In this document: positions 9,395 through 20,566 of the stretch, one piece after another
Position numbering within the stretch: the first letter of the stretch is position 1
Layout of the letters: each line of letters begins with the position of its first letter
From: Sneathia vaginalis
GTDB taxonomy: Bacteria; Fusobacteriota; Fusobacteriia; Fusobacteriales; Leptotrichiaceae
Reading direction: 5' to 3'
Assembly: GCF_000973085.1 (NCBI RefSeq)
Contig: NZ_CP011280.1
Coordinates: 212,642 to 276,641, forward strand
Length of the DNA: 64,000 nt
The notes under the pieces: generated by a model
The model's input: only the letters and a program-made list of their open reading frames with translations
What the model was told of the DNA's origin: nothing
Databases searched by the model: none
Made by a program: the position numbers and the translations under genes

Positions 9395-9443
9395 TGATCA
9401 CACCAGAGTAAATCAATACTCTAGTGTGGTCGTTCTTTTTTTT
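9395..9443 (+). terminator. Strong intrinsic terminator at the right edge of the island
   Basis: GATCACACCAGAGTA (9395-9409) pairs over 15 positions, two of them G-U, with TACTCTAGTGTGGTC (9416-9430), followed by a T-rich tail to 9443. It insulates the mevalonate operon from upstream reading. A weaker 6-bp hairpin (AGGTCG with CGACTT) lies just before it near 9361-9379. Confidence 0.85.
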
Positions 9444-9452
9444 GTACATATA

Positions 9453-9481
9453 TTTAACTAAATATTAAAATATGATATAAT
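9453..9481 (+). promoter_or_regulatory. Extended -10 promoter of the mevalonate operon
   Basis: TATAAT at 9476-9481 is preceded by TG at 9473-9474 (extended -10, TGaTATAAT). The -35 position 17 bp upstream is weak (TTTAAC, 9453-9458), as is usual for extended -10 promoters. The ribosome binding site AAAGGAAGGTGA follows at 9496-9507. Confidence 0.6.
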
Positions 9482-9517
9482 TAAAATGATTGTACAAAGG
9501 AAGGTGATATTTTAGTG

Positions 9518-10612
9518 ATGAAAAGAGTGGCAATAGTTTTAGCTAAAAGAACAGCAATAGGAGGTTACAAAAAAAGCTTTTTAGATAAAAATATTGTTGA
9601 TGTTGCAACGAAATTAGTAACAAAAAGTATAGATAAAAAAATATTAAATAAAGTGGATGAAGTAATAATGGGTATGGTAATGCAATCAGGATATGGTCAA
9701 AATGTTGCAAGGCAGATATCAATTAATTCAGGTATACCAATACAAGCTAGTTCATATACTGTAAATATGGTGTGTGGATCTGGTATGAAAGCTGTAGAAT
9801 TAGGTGCTAATTCAATACTTTTAGGTAAGAGTAAAATAGTTTTAGTTGGTGGACTAGAGAATATGAGTAATGTTGATTATTCTTTGTTACTTCGTGATGG
9901 ACTAACTGATGTATTCAATGATTATCATATGGGGAAAACAGCAGAAAATGTAGCTAAAAAATACAATATCACAAGAAAAGACTGTGATGAATTTTCATTA
10001 AATAGTACAAAAAAAGCTATAGAAAATATAGATAAACTAAAAGAAGAAATAGTAGAATTAGAATATATTAATAGTGACGAACATATACGTCTAGATCAAA
10101 GCATAGAAAAATTATCTAGACTAAAGCCAGCATTTTTGGAGAATGGAGTAGTTACAGCAGGTAATGCAACAGGTCTAAATGATGGTGTTGCAATACTTCT
10201 TTTAATGGAAGAAAAAACTGCAAAAGAGTTTAACTTAGAAATTTTAGGATATATTAAAAATATTAAAAGTGTAGGACTAGACCCAGCATATATGGGACTT
10301 GGTCCAGTAGAAGCTATAAAGAAGACACTAGAAGAAGAAAAATTATCTAGTTCTAGTATAGACTTATTCGAAATAAATGAGGCGTTTGCTAGTCAGGTAA
10401 TAGCATGTATAAGAGAATTAAAGATAGATGAGAAAAAGGTGAACGTAAATGGAGGTGCACTTGCTCTTGGACATCCTATAGGTGCAAGTGGTGCTAGAAT
10501 AATAGTAACATTAATAAATGAAATGAAGAGAAGAAATTCTAAAAGAGGAATAGCCAGTCTTTGTGTTGGTGGAGGACAAGGGTTATGTACATTAATTGAA
10601 AGGGATAATTAG
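9518..10612 (+). CDS. Acetyl-CoA acetyltransferase (thiolase), first step of mevalonate pathway
   Basis: This thiolase condenses two acetyl-CoA to acetoacetyl-CoA. The acylated cysteine is Cys86 in NMVCGSGMKAV. The C-terminal motifs GGALALGHPIGASGAR and CVGGGQG carry the catalytic His and the second Cys. At 364 residues it is shorter than the usual ~392. ATG 9518 fits the ribosome binding site; GTG 9515 is also possible. It heads the mevalonate operon and supplies the substrate of the next enzyme, HMG-CoA synthase. Confidence 0.93.
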   Translation: MKRVAIVLAKRTAIGGYKKSFLDKNIVDVATKLVTKSIDKKILNKVDEVIMGMVMQSGYGQNVARQISINSGIPIQASSYTVNMVCGSGMKAVELGANSILLGKSKIVLVGGLENMSNVDYSLLLRDGLTDVFNDYHMGKTAENVAKKYNITRKDCDEFSLNSTKKAIENIDKLKEEIVELEYINSDEHIRLDQSIEKLSRLKPAFLENGVVTAGNATGLNDGVAILLLMEEKTAKEFNLEILGYIKNIKSVGLDPAYMGLGPVEAIKKTLEEEKLSSSSIDLFEINEAFASQVIACIRELKIDEKKVNVNGGALALGHPIGASGARIIVTLINEMKRRNSKRGIASLCVGGGQGLCTLIERDN

Positions 10613-10613
10613 A

Positions 10614-11744
10614 ATGAAAATTGGTATTGATAAGATGGGTATATATATACCTAGATATTATTTGGATATAAGGGACTTGGCTAAAGAACGTAATATAGAT
10701 CCAGATAAGTTTGTAATAGGTCTTGGTCAAAGCAAGATGTCTGTTAATCCCATTAGTCAGGATATAGTGACATTTGGAGTTTTAGCAGCAGATAAGATAT
10801 TAACAGATGAAGATAAGAAAAAAATAGATATGTTAATAGTTGGAACGGAAACAGGAGTAGACCAATCAAAATCTGCTAGTGCATTTATGCATTCTATACT
10901 TGGTATAAACGAATATTGTAGAAGTATAGAAATAAAGCAAGCATGTTATGGTGCAACAGCTGCCCTACAAGTAGCAAAAAATCATATACTAGTAAATCCA
11001 GATAGTAAAGTTTTGGTAATAGCAAGTGATATTGCAAAATATGGAATAAATACTAGTGGTGAATCAACACAAGGATGTGGAGCTGTAGCTATGCTTGTAT
11101 CGAGAGATCCAAAGATGCTAGAAATATCTAATGAGTCTGTATGCTATACAAAAGATGTTATGGACTTTTTTAGACCAAATAATTCTACTTATGCCATAGC
11201 TAATGGTAAATTATCTACTAATACTTACCTTGAATCTTTAGAAAAAGTATATTATGAATTTTCTAATAGATTTGGTGAAAAGGATTTTAGTGCAATTTGT
11301 TTCCATATACCATATCCTAAATTAGGATTAAAGGGATTAAAAGAGATAAAAAGAGAAGACTTGTTGGAAGAATTTAATAATTCAATAATGTATAACAAAG
11401 AAATAGGGAATATTTATACAGGTTCACTATTCTTAAGTCTAATTTCATTATTAGAAAACAGTAAAAAAATTAAAGCTAACGACTTAATAGGTCTATATAG
11501 CTACGGTTCAGGAGCAGTCAGTGAATTTTTCACTATGAAGGTAGTTGAAGGATACGAAAAACACTTAAGTATAAAAGAAAATCAAAAGATGTTGGAAAAT
11601 AGGGTTAAACTTAGTGTTAGTGAATATGAAGAAATGTTTTTTTCTAAAATAGAGCATGAAAAAGAAATAGAAAATAAAGAAGGAGAAGATGTATACCTAA
11701 AGGGTATATTTAACAATGAAAGAACATATGCTAGAAAAATTTAA
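10614..11744 (+). CDS. mvaS: Hydroxymethylglutaryl-CoA synthase
   Basis: This 376-residue enzyme of the bacterial MvaS family joins acetyl-CoA and acetoacetyl-CoA to HMG-CoA. The catalytic cysteine is Cys111 in KQACYGATAALQ, the same position as in the staphylococcal enzyme. The conserved Glu near 79 is in VGTETGVDQSKS, and the catalytic His is in AICFHIPYPKLG near 226. YSYGSGAVSEFF is near 300. ATG 10614 is used because AAAGGG (10599-10604) precedes it and the alignment starts at MKIGIDKMG. It overlaps mvaA by 29 bp. Confidence 0.95.
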   Translation: MKIGIDKMGIYIPRYYLDIRDLAKERNIDPDKFVIGLGQSKMSVNPISQDIVTFGVLAADKILTDEDKKKIDMLIVGTETGVDQSKSASAFMHSILGINEYCRSIEIKQACYGATAALQVAKNHILVNPDSKVLVIASDIAKYGINTSGESTQGCGAVAMLVSRDPKMLEISNESVCYTKDVMDFFRPNNSTYAIANGKLSTNTYLESLEKVYYEFSNRFGEKDFSAICFHIPYPKLGLKGLKEIKREDLLEEFNNSIMYNKEIGNIYTGSLFLSLISLLENSKKIKANDLIGLYSYGSGAVSEFFTMKVVEGYEKHLSIKENQKMLENRVKLSVSEYEEMFFSKIEHEKEIENKEGEDVYLKGIFNNERTYARKI

Positions 11745-12951
11745 AAAATACTATAACAAATCAAGAGAAGAAAGAATAGATATTTTAAAAGACTTAGGTT
11801 TATGTGAAGAGTCATATAAAGATCTTTTGAATACTAAAGTTATGGATAATAGTCTTGCAACAAGGCTAGTAGAAAATCAAATAAGTATACTAGGGCTACC
11901 ATTGGGACTTGCAACAAACTTTGTAATTAACGGTAAAGAGTATGTAATACCTATGGCTATAGAAGAGCCATCAGTAATAGCAGCAGCTAGTAATGCAGCA
12001 AAAATACTTGGTAATATTACTTGTACATCATATGGCAGACAAACAATAGGACAAATTGCTCTATATGACGTAAAAAAAGATGAAAGTATAATATATGAGA
12101 ATAAAGATAAAATACTTGCGATTGCAAATAGTACTAATTTAAAATTAGTAGAACTTGGTGCAGGAGCAAAAGATTTAAAGGTAGAAAAAAAAGGTGAGTT
12201 TACTATACTCTACCTTTATGTAGATACATTAGATGCAATGGGAGCAAATACTGTAGATACCATGCTAGAAGCAATAGCACCAATAGTAGAAGCAATGTTA
12301 GAAGCTAAAAAATTAATGAGTATATTATCAAACTATGCAACAAGTGCGTTAATTAGTGCAAGAGTGAAGTTAGAAGTAGAAAAAGAATTTGGTGATAGAA
12401 TTAGTCTTGCTTGTAAGCTAGCAAATGTTGATGTGTACAGGGCTGTAACGAATAATAAGGGGATATTTAATGGAATAGATGCACTAGCTCTTGCAACTGG
12501 TAATGATACAAGAGCTATAGAAGCAGCAGGACATGCATATGCAACAAGAACAGGTAAGTATAGATCATTAACAAATTGGCATATGGAAGATAATATTTTA
12601 GTAGGTGAATTGACTATGCCAATGTCTATTGCAACATTTGGTGGGTCTATAGGGCTAAATCCAGCATCTAAGATTTCACTTGAAATACTTAATAATCCTA
12701 ATGCGATAGAGTTAGCAAAAATAGCAGTAGCATTGGGACTAGCACAAAACTTTGCAGCATTAAGAGCTTTAGTTACAGAAGGTATACAAAAAGGACATAT
12801 GAAGTTACAGGCAAATTCAGTTGCCATATTTGCTGGTGCAAATGATAGTGAAGTAGATATGGTAGTTGATCGTATGTTGAAAGCAAAAGAAATAAATATA
12901 CAAAAAGCAAAAGAAATATTAGGAGATATTAGAAATGCAAGCAATAGCTAA
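11716..12951 (+). CDS. mvaA: Hydroxymethylglutaryl-CoA reductase, class II
   Basis: This 411-residue enzyme reduces HMG-CoA to mevalonate. Class II (bacterial) features are the N-terminal EEPSVIAAASNAAK motif with the catalytic Glu near residue 77, then DTLDAMGANTVDTMLE, and NDTRAIEAAGHAYA near 260. The catalytic His is in EGIQKGHMKLQ near the C-terminus. The start at 11716 has AAAGGG 11 bp upstream; an alternative ATG at 11728 has none. It overlaps mvaS and mvk, so translation is probably coupled. The cofactor preference cannot be told from sequence alone. Confidence 0.94.
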   Translation: MKEHMLEKFKKYYNKSREERIDILKDLGLCEESYKDLLNTKVMDNSLATRLVENQISILGLPLGLATNFVINGKEYVIPMAIEEPSVIAAASNAAKILGNITCTSYGRQTIGQIALYDVKKDESIIYENKDKILAIANSTNLKLVELGAGAKDLKVEKKGEFTILYLYVDTLDAMGANTVDTMLEAIAPIVEAMLEAKKLMSILSNYATSALISARVKLEVEKEFGDRISLACKLANVDVYRAVTNNKGIFNGIDALALATGNDTRAIEAAGHAYATRTGKYRSLTNWHMEDNILVGELTMPMSIATFGGSIGLNPASKISLEILNNPNAIELAKIAVALGLAQNFAALRALVTEGIQKGHMKLQANSVAIFAGANDSEVDMVVDRMLKAKEINIQKAKEILGDIRNASNS

Positions 12952-13723
12952 GGTTATACTATTTGGTGAACATAGTGTAGTATATGGTAAAAAAGCATTA
13001 GCCATACCAATAAAGGAGCTAAAGTTAAGAGTAAAAAAACAAGAAGGAAAGTGTTATCAAGATGAGCATGTGGAATATATAAAGGGATTGGTAAATTTAA
13101 AGGGATACTTAAATGTACAGTCTAATATTCCAATATCACGAGGTCTTGGTTCATCAGCAGCACTGTCTATTGCAATAGCAAGATTAGCTGGTGCAGATGA
13201 GAAAATCATATCAACTTTAGCCGAAAAAAAAGCACATGGTAATCCAAGTGGTATAGATAGTGCCGTTATATCAACAGAAAAAGCATTGGTTTTTCAAAAA
13301 GGTAGAGAAAATATCTATATAGATAAAAAAATAGGTGCATATCTTCTAATTATGGATAGTGGTATACAGTCTAGTACAAAAGAGGCTGTTGAAAATGTAA
13401 AGAAATTAAATAGAATGGATTTAATAGATGAATTGGGAGATATTACAGAAAAAGCAATAGGTCACTTTATGCATGATAATGTATATAGTCTTGGGACTCT
13501 AATGAAAAAGGCACAAAATATCTTAGTTAAATTAAAATTAAGTAATGAAAAAATAGATAGGATAGTAAAAAAAGCCAATTACTATAGCCTAGGCTCTAAA
13601 ATTACAGGTTCTGGTTTAGGTGGTTGTGTAATTTCCTTATTCACATCTAAAAAAAAGGCGAATAAGTTGAGAAAGAAAATAAAAAAAGAAGGAGTAGTGA
13701 ATTCTTGGATAGTTTCAGTATAG
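12935..13723 (+). CDS. mvk: Mevalonate kinase
   Basis: This GHMP-family kinase phosphorylates mevalonate. The N-terminus has KVILFGEHSVVYGKKALAIP. The glycine-rich ATP-binding loop is PISRGLGSSAALSIAIAR near 68-85. AHGNPSGIDSAV near 104 holds the catalytic Asp, and KITGSGLGGCVISL near 226 is motif 3. At 262 residues it is somewhat short for the family. It overlaps mvaA by 17 bp and the decarboxylase by 19 bp. Confidence 0.93.
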   Translation: MQAIAKVILFGEHSVVYGKKALAIPIKELKLRVKKQEGKCYQDEHVEYIKGLVNLKGYLNVQSNIPISRGLGSSAALSIAIARLAGADEKIISTLAEKKAHGNPSGIDSAVISTEKALVFQKGRENIYIDKKIGAYLLIMDSGIQSSTKEAVENVKKLNRMDLIDELGDITEKAIGHFMHDNVYSLGTLMKKAQNILVKLKLSNEKIDRIVKKANYYSLGSKITGSGLGGCVISLFTSKKKANKLRKKIKKEGVVNSWIVSV

Positions 13724-14604
13724 CATTTATGAATATTGCAATGATAAAATATTGGTGCAAGGACAAGTATACACCATACCTTAGGCCATTAGTACCAAGT
13801 TTATCAATATTAGCAAAAAATATGTATACAAAGACAAAAATAGAAAAAAGTGACAAGGATATTTTTGTATTAAACGATGTAGTACAGGATGAGTTTGAGA
13901 CAAAAAAAGTTTTTTCATTTGTAGATAAGGTTGTAAATAGGAAAGAAAAATTAAAGATAAGTAGTATAAATACCATGCCAACAGCAGCAGGACTTGCATC
14001 AAGTTCATCAGCTTATGCGGCATTAACTATGGAACTTAATAGATACTTTGATTTAAAGTTAACTAGAAATATGATGGCAAAAATATCAAGTCAAGGTTCA
14101 GGATCTTCTGCACGTTCTTTTTACAACATCTGTGCTTATACAAAAGATTGTAACATATATGAAGTTCCTACAAATTTAGACCTATTAATGCTTGCGATAA
14201 TAGTGTCTAGTGAAAAGAAAAAGATAAGTAGTAGAGATGCTATGAATATATGCAAAAATACAAGTAGGGATATACGTAAATGGGAGAGAAAGAATAAGGT
14301 ATATTTCTTAAATGCCAAAAAAGCGTTAAAAGAAAATGACTTTGATAGTTTAGGTATAAATATGGAAAAGAGTACGGAATTTATGCATAAGACCATGTTA
14401 TCTTCAAAGCCAAGCTTTACATATTTAACTCCTAGATCAAAAGAGATAATATGGAAGATAAAAGAATTAAGAAAAAAAGGGCTTAATATATACTATACAA
14501 CAGATGCAGGGCCTAATGTTAAGGTACTATTACAATCAAAAGATAAAGATAAAGTTATTAATATACTAAAAAGTATATTTAAAGAAAAGGTAGTAGAATG
14601 TTAG
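13705..14604 (+). CDS. mvaD: Diphosphomevalonate decarboxylase
   Basis: This 299-residue GHMP-family enzyme converts diphosphomevalonate to isopentenyl diphosphate. NIAMIKYWCKDK corresponds to the usual NIALIKYWGKR, with Cys in place of Gly. MPTAAGLASSSSAYAALT is the phosphate-binding loop. SSQGSGSSARSFY matches the GSGSAxRS substrate site, and TTDAGPNVKVL the conserved DAGPNV. The start is TTG 13705 after GGAG at 13690-13693; the first ATG downstream (13729) would cut into the conserved N-terminal strand. It lies out of frame inside the end of mvk. Confidence 0.92.
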   Translation: MDSFSIAFMNIAMIKYWCKDKYTPYLRPLVPSLSILAKNMYTKTKIEKSDKDIFVLNDVVQDEFETKKVFSFVDKVVNRKEKLKISSINTMPTAAGLASSSSAYAALTMELNRYFDLKLTRNMMAKISSQGSGSSARSFYNICAYTKDCNIYEVPTNLDLLMLAIIVSSEKKKISSRDAMNICKNTSRDIRKWERKNKVYFLNAKKALKENDFDSLGINMEKSTEFMHKTMLSSKPSFTYLTPRSKEIIWKIKELRKKGLNIYYTTDAGPNVKVLLQSKDKDKVINILKSIFKEKVVEC

Positions 14605-15473
14605 TTAAAGCTATGTCTAAGGTGTATATTGCAGGGGAATATGCAATATTAAAAAAAGATGCTTATGCAATTTTAGCACCAGTAAAAAAATATACGTATG
14701 TAGAAGTAGAAAAATCAGATAGGTTAATAGTTAATAGTAGCGTGGAAGATAAGGACGATTTACTTAAATACGCAAGAGAACAAGCCTTTGGATATGTAGG
14801 TAAGACTTGTACATTAAAGTATACTTACAAAACAGACCTATACTCAGGTGGTATGAAATTGGGACTTGGTTCTTCAGCTAGTGTTGTAGTTGTGACAATA
14901 AAGGCAATATTAGAATACTTTAAAGTACCTTATACAAAAGATAATCTATTTTTACTAAGTGTTAGAGCCTTAAAAAAAGCAGGGAGCAATGGATCTATGG
15001 GTGATGTTGCTTGTATATGTTTTGAAGATTTGATAAGGTATAAGAGGATAGATGAAGATGAAAATTATGAAATAAAGGCTATAAAACCAAGGGGTAATTT
15101 AAAAATTAATTTACTTCATGCAGGGATTAGTGCAAGCACTACAAAACAAGTACAAAAGGTAGAAAAATATTTTAACACAAAGGAATATATAGACTTTACA
15201 AATTTATCAAATAAGTATACTTTAGACTTAGAAAAAGCTATTACAACAGGTGATAGCCTAAGGGTTAAAGAGGACATATACAAATTAAGAAACAATTTAA
15301 AATATTTAGAACAATTTACTAATTTAACTATACATAGCAAAGTGTTAGAAGAATTAATAGGGGATAAAAAAGAGCGTAAAACTAGTGGAGCAGGTTTAGG
15401 AGATTTTGTAATAGAAGTGAGGTTAGATTATGATGAAAAAAGATCAACATATGAAGTATGCTTTGGAATGTGA
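14598..15473 (+). CDS. mvaK2: Phosphomevalonate kinase
   Basis: This 291-residue GHMP kinase adds the second phosphate to mevalonate-5-phosphate. It has KVYIAGEYAIL at the N-terminus, MKLGLGSSASVVVVTIKAI as the ATP-binding loop near 96, and GSNGSMGDVACICF with the conserved Gly/Asp motif near 132. KTSGAGLGDFVIEV near the C-terminus is motif 3. The GEYAIL variant, and GSMGD in place of the GxPSGID of mevalonate kinase, separate it from Mvk. It overlaps both neighbours by a few bases. Confidence 0.92.
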   Translation: MLVKAMSKVYIAGEYAILKKDAYAILAPVKKYTYVEVEKSDRLIVNSSVEDKDDLLKYAREQAFGYVGKTCTLKYTYKTDLYSGGMKLGLGSSASVVVVTIKAILEYFKVPYTKDNLFLLSVRALKKAGSNGSMGDVACICFEDLIRYKRIDEDENYEIKAIKPRGNLKINLLHAGISASTTKQVQKVEKYFNTKEYIDFTNLSNKYTLDLEKAITTGDSLRVKEDIYKLRNNLKYLEQFTNLTIHSKVLEELIGDKKERKTSGAGLGDFVIEVRLDYDEKRSTYEVCFGM

Positions 15474-16374
15474 GTATTTAGACTCTCTTAATTCGGTAAA
15501 ATTACGTTATGTAAGTTTACCTAGTATTAATATACAAGATGTGGACATATCTACAAAATTCTGTGGTATGGATTTCAAGTATCCATTCTTTGTTAACGCT
15601 ATGACAGGTGGTAGTAAAAAGGCAGATGAGATAAACAAAAGGTTAGAAAATATTTGCACTACACTACATATTTTTCTTTTCACAGGTTCATTTAGTCCAG
15701 CCTTAAAAGAAGATACTTTCTATTACCCTAAGAATATGGGAGTAAACATTGGTGCAGATAAGAAGTTAGATGATATGCAAATTGCAATAGAAAAAACAAA
15801 TGCAAAAATACTACAAATACACTTAAATCCTATACAAGAATTTATGATGGAAAATGGAACAACTAATTTTAGTGATTGGTCAAATAATATTAAAGCAGCA
15901 ATAGATAATATTTCTATCCCTTTGATTATAAAAGAAACAGGATTTGGGATGTCTAGCTATACTATAGAAAAATTACTTAAGTTAGGTGTTAAAACAATAG
16001 ATATTAGCTCTAAGGGTGGAACAGATTTCTCATATATAGAAGACAGAAGAAGAAATACTAAAAGAGAATACCTATATGAGTTTGGATATACATTAAAGGA
16101 AAGTTTGTTAACATCTATACCATATATGGATAGATTAGAAGTAATAGCATCTGGTGGTATAAATAACCCTATGCAAATAGTAAAGTGTCTTGCTATGGGT
16201 GCAAAAGCTGTAGGTGTTACAGGCTTTATACTAAAACAATTAGAAGAAAAAAGTGATCATGAAATAATACGTATGTTACGTTCATGGATATCTGAAATAC
16301 AGGCAATTATCTGTATGACAGACTCAAAAAAATTAGAAGAATTAAAAGGTAAATGGGAGGATAAAAAATGTTAA
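15430..16374 (+). CDS. fni: Isopentenyl-diphosphate delta-isomerase, type 2 (FMN-dependent)
   Basis: This 314-residue type 2 isomerase interconverts IPP and DMAPP using reduced FMN. Motifs in order are KKDQHMKYAL (the RKxxH-like substrate site), VNAMTGGSKKADEIN, an IKETGFGMS strand, ISSKGGTDFSYIEDRR and VIASGGINNPMQIVKC with GAKAVGVTG (FMN phosphate site). It completes the route from acetyl-CoA to both C5 units in one operon. ATG 15430 has GAGGT upstream and overlaps mvaK2 by 44 bp. At 314 residues it is short against the usual ~340. Confidence 0.93.
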   Translation: MMKKDQHMKYALECEYLDSLNSVKLRYVSLPSINIQDVDISTKFCGMDFKYPFFVNAMTGGSKKADEINKRLENICTTLHIFLFTGSFSPALKEDTFYYPKNMGVNIGADKKLDDMQIAIEKTNAKILQIHLNPIQEFMMENGTTNFSDWSNNIKAAIDNISIPLIIKETGFGMSSYTIEKLLKLGVKTIDISSKGGTDFSYIEDRRRNTKREYLYEFGYTLKESLLTSIPYMDRLEVIASGGINNPMQIVKCLAMGAKAVGVTGFILKQLEEKSDHEIIRMLRSWISEIQAIICMTDSKKLEELKGKWEDKKC

Positions 16375-16628
16375 AACCTATGGGAGATAGAGTTTTAGTT
16401 ATACAATTAGATTATGAAACAAAGACAAAAAGTGGAATAATATTAAACGATACTACTAAAACAGAAATTACAAAGGCAAAGGTTGTAGAAACAAGTAATG
16501 ACAAAGAAAATATCAAAAAAGATGATATAGTATATTTTTCAAAGTACAAAGGTGAGGTCATAAAGTACGATGAAAAAGAATATATGTTGGTTGAAATAAA
16601 GGACATATTAGCAAAGGAGCAAAAGTAA
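16368..16628 (+). CDS. groES: Co-chaperonin GroES
   Basis: This 86-residue 10-kDa chaperonin forms the lid of GroEL. LKPMGDRVLVIQ is the N-terminal strand. TKTKSGIILND is the mobile loop that contacts GroEL. DDIVYFSKYKGEVIKYDEKE and YMLVEIKDILA close the beta barrel. GGGAGG precedes the ATG, and the gene overlaps the isomerase gene by 7 bp. I found no CIRCE-type inverted repeat upstream; the region is coding, so it seems to rely on the mevalonate operon promoter or an unseen internal one. Confidence 0.95.
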   Translation: MLKPMGDRVLVIQLDYETKTKSGIILNDTTKTEITKAKVVETSNDKENIKKDDIVYFSKYKGEVIKYDEKEYMLVEIKDILAKEQK

Positions 16629-18224
<1,596 letters not shown>

Positions 18225-18227
18225 AAC

Positions 18228-19433
18228 ATGAAAATTTCAAGTAGAGTAAAAAATATGCAATATTCTCCAGTGAGAAAATTAGTTCCATTAGCAGATAAAG
18301 CTAGAAAAGAAGGTGTTACTGTATATGGATTTCATATAGGGCAGCCAGATGTAAAAACGCCTGATTCATTCTTTAATGGAGTAGCAAATTATCAAGAAAA
18401 AATAGTTAAATATACTAATTCACAAGGATTACCAGAACTATTAGATGCATTTTATGAATCTTATGCTAAAAGTGGTATTAATATACAAAGAGATGATATA
18501 GTAATAACTAATGGTGGGAGTGAAGCATTACAATTTGCAATAACTGTAATATGTAACGAGTCAGATGAAGTGCTAGTGCCTGAGCCATATTACTCAAATT
18601 ATGATAGTTTCTTAAGAATAGCAGATGCTAAATTAGTTCCTATAGAAACTAAATTGGAAGATGGATATAGATTACCCAAAAAAGGTGAAATAACAAAGTT
18701 AATAAATTCAAAAACACGTGCTATACTTTTTTCTAATCCATGCAATCCAACAGGTGTAGTATTAAATGATGAAGAAATAGAAATGTTAAAGCAAATTGCT
18801 CTAGAATACGATTTATACTTGATATCTGATGAGGTATACAAGCAATTTATCTATGATAAATCATGTAAATTCACATCAATTATGAATGTAGAGGGGATAG
18901 AGGATAGAGCTATACTAGTAGATAGTATATCTAAACACTATAGTGCTTGTGGTGCTAGAATAGGTGTAGTTGCTTCAAGAAATAAGGAGTTTATGGCAGA
19001 AGTTCTAAAGTTATGCCAAGCAAGATTATCTGTTTCTACAATAGAACAGTATGCAACTACAAGTCTACTTAGTGGAATAGACTTATACATGAATGATGTT
19101 AGGAAGGAATATAGAAAAAGAAGGGATACCATGTGCTCTATTTTAAATAAAATAGAGGGTGTAAGTGTATGTAAACCAGATAGTGCTTTCTATGTTCTGG
19201 TAAAATTACCAGTTGATGATATAGAAAAGTTTGCTAAATGGTTACTAGAAGAGTTCAGATACAAAAATCAGACATTGATGTTTGCAACAGGGCCTGGATT
19301 TTATTCTAGAGAACATCACGATAAAGGTATACAAGAAGCAAGATTTTCATTTTGCTCATATAATCCAGATGAGATTATACGAGGAATTGATGTACTAAAA
19401 CAAGCGTTAAAGGAATATAAAGGAAGAATATGA
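18228..19433 (+). CDS. PLP-dependent aminotransferase, class I/II (aspartate aminotransferase-like)
   Basis: This 401-residue fold-type I aminotransferase is similar to AspB-type enzymes. Landmarks are FHIGQPDVKTP near 36, NGGSEALQFAI near 95, SNPCNPTGVVL (PLP O3' contact) near 171, ISDEVYKQFIYD near 203 and the Schiff-base Lys in DSISKHYSACGARIG near 237. The exact amino acid substrate cannot be read from sequence. It starts 3 bp after groEL and overlaps the next aminotransferase by 4 bp (ATGA), so they are cotranscribed. Confidence 0.88.
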   Translation: MKISSRVKNMQYSPVRKLVPLADKARKEGVTVYGFHIGQPDVKTPDSFFNGVANYQEKIVKYTNSQGLPELLDAFYESYAKSGINIQRDDIVITNGGSEALQFAITVICNESDEVLVPEPYYSNYDSFLRIADAKLVPIETKLEDGYRLPKKGEITKLINSKTRAILFSNPCNPTGVVLNDEEIEMLKQIALEYDLYLISDEVYKQFIYDKSCKFTSIMNVEGIEDRAILVDSISKHYSACGARIGVVASRNKEFMAEVLKLCQARLSVSTIEQYATTSLLSGIDLYMNDVRKEYRKRRDTMCSILNKIEGVSVCKPDSAFYVLVKLPVDDIEKFAKWLLEEFRYKNQTLMFATGPGFYSREHHDKGIQEARFSFCSYNPDEIIRGIDVLKQALKEYKGRI

Positions 19434-20566
19434 GAAGTAAAGCAAATAGTATAATAGAAAGTATAGAAATATCAAAAATAAGACAAATAGCATTGAAGAT
19501 GAATAAATATTCAGACGGGATAAATTTAACCATAGGTGAACCATCACAAGATGTCCCAGATTTAGTTAAAGAAGAAATGGCAAATAGAGTATTACATGAT
19601 AAGATAGGATACACACAAACAGGTGGTATGCCTGAATTAAAGCGTGCAATCGTCGCTTTCTATAACCAATACTTTGGTGGAGATTACAAGGAAGAAAATT
19701 GTCTAATAACAGTAGGATCAACAGAAGGTTTATCTACCTTTATTAGATCAATAGTAGATGAAGGCGATGAAGTAATTATGCCAACACCAACTTATCCAGG
19801 TTATGCACCAAATATTAAACTACAAAAAGGGATAGAAGTGTATCTTGATACTAGTAAGGACGATTTTAAATTAACAGCAAAGAATTTAGAAAGTGCTATA
19901 ACTCCTAAAACAAGAGCAATAATATTAACTTATCCTAACAATCCATCAGGAGTTTGTATAGATGAAGATGAAATGGATAAGATAGCAGATGTAATAAGAA
20001 GACATGATGTTTTTGTCTTAAGTGATGAAATATATGCATCACTTGCATTTGAAAAGTATCATTCATTAGCAAAGTATCATGATTTAATAGATAAAGTTGT
20101 TGTAATAAATGGCTTTTCAAAATCACACTCTATGACAGGTTATAGAGTAGGATATATGTTAGCATCTAAGTACTTTATTGATAATTTCATAAAAGTAAGT
20201 CAATATACAACAACAGGTATAGCTACAATCTCACAATATGGAGGAATAAAGGCATTAGAAGTTTATCCTACAAGAGAAGAAATAGTAAAAGAAAATAGAG
20301 AAAGAATGGAATTTTTTGCAAAAGGTTTAGAAAAAATAGGTTTTCGGGTTATAAAACCAGAAGGAGCATTCTACTTATTCGCTGACTACAGAAAATTGTC
20401 AAATAAAAAATCAATAGATTTTGTTAATGAAGTAGTTGAGAATTTACATATAGGAATTGTTCCAGGAGAATGCTTTATGGTAGAAGGTTATGTTAGATTT
20501 TCAGTAACAAAAGATATACCTGAATTGCAAAAGGCATTAGATAGAATGGAGAAATATTTTAAATGA
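19430..20566 (+). CDS. PLP-dependent aminotransferase, class I/II (PatA-like)
   Basis: This is a second fold-type I aminotransferase, 378 residues, only distantly similar to its neighbour. It has NLTIGEPSQDVP near 31, YTQTGGMPELKRAI near 61, the TYPNNPSGVCI motif near 165, LSDEIYASLAFEKYHS near 196 and the PLP Lys in INGFSKSHSMTGYRVGY near 227. It resembles aminotransferase A/PatA, which acts on aromatic or dibasic amino acids. The pairing of two different aminotransferases suggests a shared role in amino acid fermentation; that is inference. Confidence 0.87.
   Translation: MRSKANSIIESIEISKIRQIALKMNKYSDGINLTIGEPSQDVPDLVKEEMANRVLHDKIGYTQTGGMPELKRAIVAFYNQYFGGDYKEENCLITVGSTEGLSTFIRSIVDEGDEVIMPTPTYPGYAPNIKLQKGIEVYLDTSKDDFKLTAKNLESAITPKTRAIILTYPNNPSGVCIDEDEMDKIADVIRRHDVFVLSDEIYASLAFEKYHSLAKYHDLIDKVVVINGFSKSHSMTGYRVGYMLASKYFIDNFIKVSQYTTTGIATISQYGGIKALEVYPTREEIVKENRERMEFFAKGLEKIGFRVIKPEGAFYLFADYRKLSNKKSIDFVNEVVENLHIGIVPGECFMVEGYVRFSVTKDIPELQKALDRMEKYFK

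Noticed and set aside
12333-12944. 203-codon minus-strand ORF opposite mvaA
   Set aside because: It is the complement of a conserved enzyme gene, with no ribosome binding site or domain.
16280-16370. Search for a CIRCE element or sigma-32-like promoter before groES
   Set aside because: No TTAGCACTC/GAGTGCTAA-type inverted repeat is present; the stretch is coding for the isomerase.
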